From Sphingomonas melonis (lineage in GTDB: Bacteria; Pseudomonadota; Alphaproteobacteria; Sphingomonadales; Sphingomonadaceae), in assembly GCF_013409985.1 (NCBI RefSeq), contig NZ_JACCBY010000001.1, positions 620,001-684,000 on the forward strand: a stretch of 64,000 nucleotides of DNA, read 5' to 3'. Each line of letters opens with the position of its first letter. Position 1 is the stretch's first letter. Shown here piece after piece: positions 60,267-64,000 of the stretch. Both the position numbers and the translations under genes were made by a program. The notes beneath the pieces were generated by a model that worked only from the letters and a program-made list of their open reading frames with translations, ran no database searches and was not told the DNA's origin.

Positions 60267-61154
60267 TCATTGCCCGGCGGCACGCGGCCGGGGCGACAGC
60301 CAGCCGCTGTCCGCCAGCCAGTCGTTGAGCCGGTCGGGCCAGTGCAGGATCGAGATCCGGTTCGATTCGTCGAGGTTGAAGGCGTGATCGCTGTCCGCAT
60401 ACATATGCAGTTCCGCCGACACGCCGGCCTTGCGCAATTGTTCGTAGAGCGCGACCGAGGGCGGCGCGCAGCAGGCGTCGCGGCTGCCGGCAACGATGAA
60501 GGCGGGTGGCGCCTTGGCGATCGCCTTGGCGGGGATGCCGCGCGGTCCGGGGAACACGAGCACCTGGAAATCGGGGCGCGCCGAGAGGCGGTCGATCGCA
60601 TCCACCGCAGGGCGGCCGGCGGGTTCGGGATTGTCGGCGATCTGCGAGACCAGTTCGCCGCCGGCGGAAAAGCCCATCGCGCCGACGCGGGCGGGGTCGA
60701 TGCCGTAATCGGCGGCATGGGCGCGCACCCAGCGCATCGCGCGGCGCGCATCGTCGGCGGCGTCGCCCTCGACCGAATAGGTCGAGCCGGGCTCGTTCGC
60801 GAGCCGGTATTTGAGGACGAAGGCGGTGATGCCCATGCGGTTGAGCGCAGTGGCGACCTTGGTGCCCTCGTTGGTCCAGACGAGCAATTTGTGGCCGCCG
60901 CCGGGCATGATGACGACCGCGGCGCCGTTGCGGTGCGCCGGATCGGCGGGGAAGGCGATCAGCGAGGGATCATGGATGTTGCGCACCCAGTAATCGCGGG
61001 CGACCTCGGCCTCCTGCCGGCGCGCGCGTGAGCCGGGCGCACCGTCGGGCCACAGCGTGATCGTGGTGTAGGTGGGCGGTTGTTGCGGGGCCGGATCCTG
61101 CGCGGGCAACGGCGCCGCGGCCAGCAGGATCGCCAAGGCAAAGGCTCGGCGCAT
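60267..61154 (-). CDS. Exported alpha/beta-hydrolase esterase, paralogue
   Basis: A 295-residue homologue of the next gene. Signal MRRAFALAILLAAAPLPAQ, VVIMPGGGHKLLVWTNEGTK, GAMGFSAGGELVSQIADN, DSDHAFNLD. ATG 61154 is 6 bp behind GGGAGA; two upstream starts (GTG, ATG) are open. Lies 33 bp upstream of its paralogue in the same direction, so probably one operon. Same class as acetyl-xylan esterases. Confidence 0.8.
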   Translation of the reverse strand: MRRAFALAILLAAAPLPAQDPAPQQPPTYTTITLWPDGAPGSRARRQEAEVARDYWVRNIHDPSLIAFPADPAHRNGAAVVIMPGGGHKLLVWTNEGTKVATALNRMGITAFVLKYRLANEPGSTYSVEGDAADDARRAMRWVRAHAADYGIDPARVGAMGFSAGGELVSQIADNPEPAGRPAVDAIDRLSARPDFQVLVFPGPRGIPAKAIAKAPPAFIVAGSRDACCAPPSVALYEQLRKAGVSAELHMYADSDHAFNLDESNRISILHWPDRLNDWLADSGWLSPRPRAAGQ

Positions 61155-61357
61155 CATCACTCTCCCAATGTGTCCGGTCGCCGTGTTCGACGTTCCGGGG
61201 TCCCGGCCGATGCCGGGGCGATTGCCTGTGAGCAGCGAGCATTGTCGTGCCCCATGCTCGTTGAACTGGCCCCGAGTCCGGGGTGACGGTGCTGGCGCGG
61301 ATACCGACCGCGGTGCCGCCGCGACGGGCGATGGCGCTGTGGCCGGGCCGGGGAGGC

Positions 61358-61381
61358 GTCCGGCCCCGTGCGGGGCCGGAC
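61358..61381. terminator. Perfect hairpin downstream of xylA
   Basis: GTCCGGCCCC-GTGC-GGGGCCGGAC: ten perfect pairs just past the xylA stop on the minus strand. No T-run, so it may be a processing or attenuating hairpin rather than a full terminator. Confidence 0.6.
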
Positions 61382-61390
61382 ACGCAAGCG

Positions 61391-62698
61391 TTAGAGGAAA
61401 CGGTTGATGAGGTTCTCGAGCCGCTCCTGACCGCCCGAGCGCGGCTGCGGATCGATGTTCTGCTCGACCGCGAGATCGGCGATGCCGGCGAGATCGAGAT
61501 TGGCGATCTTGCCGCCGAACTCGCCCGTCCAGCCCGCGTAACGCTCGGTCTTGGCGGCGTCGAGACGACCGTCCTCGATCAGCGCGGCGGCGTTGAGCAG
61601 GCCCTTGGCGACGACGTCGATGCCGCCGACATGGCCGTGGAACAGGTCGATCGCGTCGATCGACTGACGGCGTACCTTGGCGTCGAAGTTGAAGCCGCCG
61701 GTGGTGAAGCCGCCCGCGCGCAGGATCTCGACCATCGCCAGCGTCAGTTCCTCGACCGAATTGGGGAATTGGTCGGTGTCCCAGCCGTTCTGCGGATCGC
61801 CGCGGTTGGCGTCGATCGAACCGAAGATGCCGAGCGCGCCGGCGGTGGCGATCTCATGCTCGAAGGTGTGGCCCGACAGCGTGGCGTGGTTCGCCTCGAT
61901 GTTGACGCGCACCTCGTTCTCGAGGCCGTAGCGCTTGAGGAAGCCGTACACGGTCGCGGTGTCGAAATCATACTGGTGCTTGGTCGGCTCGTGCGGCTTC
62001 GGTTCGATCAGGATCGTGCCGGTGAAGCCGATCTTGTGCTTGTGCTCGACGACCAGGCTGAGGAAGCGGCCGAAATTGTCGAGCTCGCGCTTCATGTCGG
62101 TGTTGAGCAGCGTCTCATAGCCCTCGCGACCGCCCCACAGGACGTAGTTCTGGCCGCCGAGGCGATGCGTCGCCTCGAGCGCGTCGCGCACCTGCATCGC
62201 GCCGAAGGCATAGACCTCGGGATCGGGGTTGGTCGCGCCGCCGGCGGCGAAGCGCGGGTGGCTGAACAAATTGGCGGTGCCCCACAGCAGCTTGCGGCCC
62301 GACGAGGCCTGCAGCTTTTCGAGGTGGTCGACGGCTTCCGCGAAATAGCGGCGATGTTCGGTGACGTTGGCGGCATCGGCCATCACGTCGACGTCGTGGA
62401 AGCAATAGAAGGGCACGTCGAGCTTCTGGAAGAAGTCGAACGCGACCTCGCGCTTCTCGGCCGCGGCGGCGCTGTCATTGGGGCCGCGGTGCCACGGGCG
62501 GTTGAAGGTGCCGCCGCCGAACACGTCGGAGCCGGGCCAGCAGAAGGTGTGCCAGAAGCAGGCGGCGAAGCGCAGATGCTCTTCCATCGTCTTGCCGAGC
62601 ACGACGCGGTTCTTGTCGTAGAAACGGTAGGCGAGTTCGTTCTCGCTGTCCGGTCCTTCGTAGCGGATTTGTGGGATGTCGGCGAAAAAGTCAGCCAT
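61391..62698 (-). CDS. xylA: Xylose isomerase
   Basis: A 435-residue TIM-barrel metalloenzyme that converts xylose to xylulose. Motifs: [23 protein letters not shown] (catalytic His), [48 protein letters not shown]. Mg/Mn ligands are present. ATG overlaps the xylB stop (TGATG) and is behind AAGGACC. It works with xylB. Confidence 0.96.
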   Translation of the reverse strand: MADFFADIPQIRYEGPDSENELAYRFYDKNRVVLGKTMEEHLRFAACFWHTFCWPGSDVFGGGTFNRPWHRGPNDSAAAAEKREVAFDFFQKLDVPFYCFHDVDVMADAANVTEHRRYFAEAVDHLEKLQASSGRKLLWGTANLFSHPRFAAGGATNPDPEVYAFGAMQVRDALEATHRLGGQNYVLWGGREGYETLLNTDMKRELDNFGRFLSLVVEHKHKIGFTGTILIEPKPHEPTKHQYDFDTATVYGFLKRYGLENEVRVNIEANHATLSGHTFEHEIATAGALGIFGSIDANRGDPQNGWDTDQFPNSVEELTLAMVEILRAGGFTTGGFNFDAKVRRQSIDAIDLFHGHVGGIDVVAKGLLNAAALIEDGRLDAAKTERYAGWTGEFGGKIANLDLAGIADLAVEQNIDPQPRSGGQERLENLINRFL

Positions 62699-64000
62699 CA
62701 GAGGGTCCTTATGCGGGGATAGGCGTCGCGGAAGGCGGCGCCCTTGGGAGCGAGGCGCTCGACGAGCGCCGGATCGGGGGTGATCACGTGGGACACGGGG
62801 GGTGCCTGGCAGACGTCGGTGGGACTGCCGCCGTCGACCGCGAGCTGGGCGAGGCGCGCGGCGCCGAGCGCCGGCCCGACCTCGCCGCCCTGGAGGTAGA
62901 CCAGCTCGACGTCCATCGTCGCGGCGAGCGTCTCGCCCCAGTAGCGCGAGCGCGCGCCGCCGCCGATGACCGAGAGGCGCTCGATCGTCGTGCCGGCATC
63001 GCGCAGCACGCGGACGCCGTCGGCGAGCGCGAAGCCGACGCCTTCCAGCACCGCCTGCGCCAGCCGGTCGGGACCGGTGTCGTTGTCGAGCCGGAGGAAG
63101 GCGCCGCGGACCTGCGCGTCGTTATGGGGGGTGCGTTCGCCGGAGAGATAGGGGAGGAACAGCTCCGGCCCGGCACCCGGCCCGGCGCGCTCGGCGCGCG
63201 CGAACAGGTCCGCGGCACCCGCCGCGCCGGTGATCCTGGCGACCCAGTCGATGCACGAGGCGGCGGACAGGTGAACCGCCATCTGGTGCCACATGTCGGG
63301 CAGGCAGTGGCAGAAGGCATGGACCGCACCCGCGACATTGGGGCGGAAGCGGTCGGTGGCGACGAAGATCACGCCCGAGGTGCCGAGCGACAGCAACGCA
63401 TCGCCGTCGCGCACCGCGCCGACGCCCGCCGCGCCGGCGGCATTGTCGCCGCCGCCGCCCGCCACCGGCACGCTGCCCATGCCCCAGAGCTCGGCGATAT
63501 CGGGGCGCAGGCGGCCGGTGGTGGCGCTGCCCTCGACCAGCGCGGGCATCTGCGCCTCGGTGAGGCCGGTGGCGGCGAGCAAGGTGTCGCTCCAGCGCCG
63601 GCCGGCGACGTCGAGCCACAGCGTGCCCGCCGAATCGGACAGGTCGGACACCTTCTCGCCGGTCATCTGCAGCCGGACATAATCCTTGGGCAGCAGCACG
63701 GTGGCGATCCGGGCGAACACCTCCGGCTCGTGATGGCGGACCCATTGCAGCTTGGGCGCGGTGAAGCCCGGCATCGCGAGATTGCCGGCGATGTCGTGCA
63801 ATGCCGGCACCGCGGCTTCCAGCTCGACGCATTCGGCGTGCGAGCGGCCGTCGTTCCACAGGATCGCCGGGCGCAGCGGCCGGTCGTCGGCGCCGAGCAG
63901 CGTCGCGCCGTGCATCTGGCCGGCGAGGCCGATACCGCGCACCGCGCGGCGCACCTCGGGATCGATCGCCTGTACCGCGGCGGTCGTCGCCTGCCACCAG
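62698..64000 (-). CDS. xylB: Xylulokinase (5' end outside window)
   Basis: FGGY-family kinase that phosphorylates xylulose to xylulose-5-phosphate. The frame stays open to base 64000 and begins [20 protein letters not shown], then [40 protein letters not shown], and [14 protein letters not shown]. The N-terminal about 60 residues (with the phosphate loop) are missing. First gene of the leftward xyl/esterase cluster. Confidence 0.93.
   Translation of the reverse strand, partial: WWQATTAAVQAIDPEVRRAVRGIGLAGQMHGATLLGADDRPLRPAILWNDGRSHAECVELEAAVPALHDIAGNLAMPGFTAPKLQWVRHHEPEVFARIATVLLPKDYVRLQMTGEKVSDLSDSAGTLWLDVAGRRWSDTLLAATGLTEAQMPALVEGSATTGRLRPDIAELWGMGSVPVAGGGGDNAAGAAGVGAVRDGDALLSLGTSGVIFVATDRFRPNVAGAVHAFCHCLPDMWHQMAVHLSAASCIDWVARITGAAGAADLFARAERAGPGAGPELFLPYLSGERTPHNDAQVRGAFLRLDNDTGPDRLAQAVLEGVGFALADGVRVLRDAGTTIERLSVIGGGARSRYWGETLAATMDVELVYLQGGEVGPALGAARLAQLAVDGGSPTDVCQAPPVSHVITPDPALVERLAPKGAAFRDAYPRIRTL

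Overview
The window is a high-GC alphaproteobacterial chromosome, most likely Sphingomonas or a close sphingomonad. The evidence is the housekeeping proteins (5-aminolevulinate synthase HemA, RpsD, GlyA, NrdR), the strong G/C bias at third codon positions, and a palindromic repeat family with a GTCACCCCGG core scattered between the host genes. A 42-kb lambda-like prophage sits in the middle, in a tRNA-Lys gene.

Left flank (1-14340). Ordinary housekeeping genes: plsY (cut by the window edge), murI, hemA, a DUF3429 membrane protein, rpiB-glyA-small membrane protein-nrdR-SPOUT methyltransferase in one run, a convergent chorismate mutase, rpsD with a clear terminator, an exported M28 peptidase coupled to the two-step agmatine-to-putrescine pathway (aguA, aguB), a family-5 uracil-DNA glycosylase, folK and tRNA-Lys(TTT). 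The host repeats lie in the gaps.

Prophage (14327-56457). A 30-bp direct repeat covering the 3' end of tRNA-Lys marks attL (14327-14356) and attR (56428-56457). From the left: a P4-type integrase; a lower-GC cargo pair (small winged-helix-like protein and an HD-domain dGTPase, a candidate anti-phage system); a leftward lysogeny block (AlpA-like regulator, SNase-like nuclease, small proteins, CI-like repressor); a rightward Cro-like protein; replication genes (CHC2/TOPRIM primase, DnaB helicase, a probable replication accessory protein); PilZ-like and SpoIIAA/STAS-like proteins; a phage NusG paralogue; then the late operon. The late operon runs TerS, TerL, gpW, portal, a protease-capsid fusion, head-tail genes, tail tube, two tail chaperone frames joined by a canonical A AAA AAC -1 frameshift site, a tape measure with an embedded M15-type peptidase, a distal-tail module ending in a hub protein with a C-terminal Hint (intein-like) domain, a tail spike with a GH43-like propeller, two membrane proteins (holin candidates) and a GH19 endolysin. 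The right end holds many small leftward genes, several single-helix microproteins, an IHF/HU-like protein and an exported M48 peptidase.

Right flank (56458-64000). An outer-membrane beta-barrel protein, a VanZ-like protein, a family-2 glycosyltransferase, and a leftward xylan/xylose cluster: xylB (cut by the window edge), xylA and two exported alpha/beta-hydrolase esterases.

The least expected signal is a pair of related structured RNA elements on the minus strand. One is inside the prophage (51784-51914) and the other lies just outside attR (56575-56706). Primary sequence differs, but the same hairpins are kept by compensatory changes, and the prophage copy ends in an intrinsic terminator. 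I could not assign them to any family I know.
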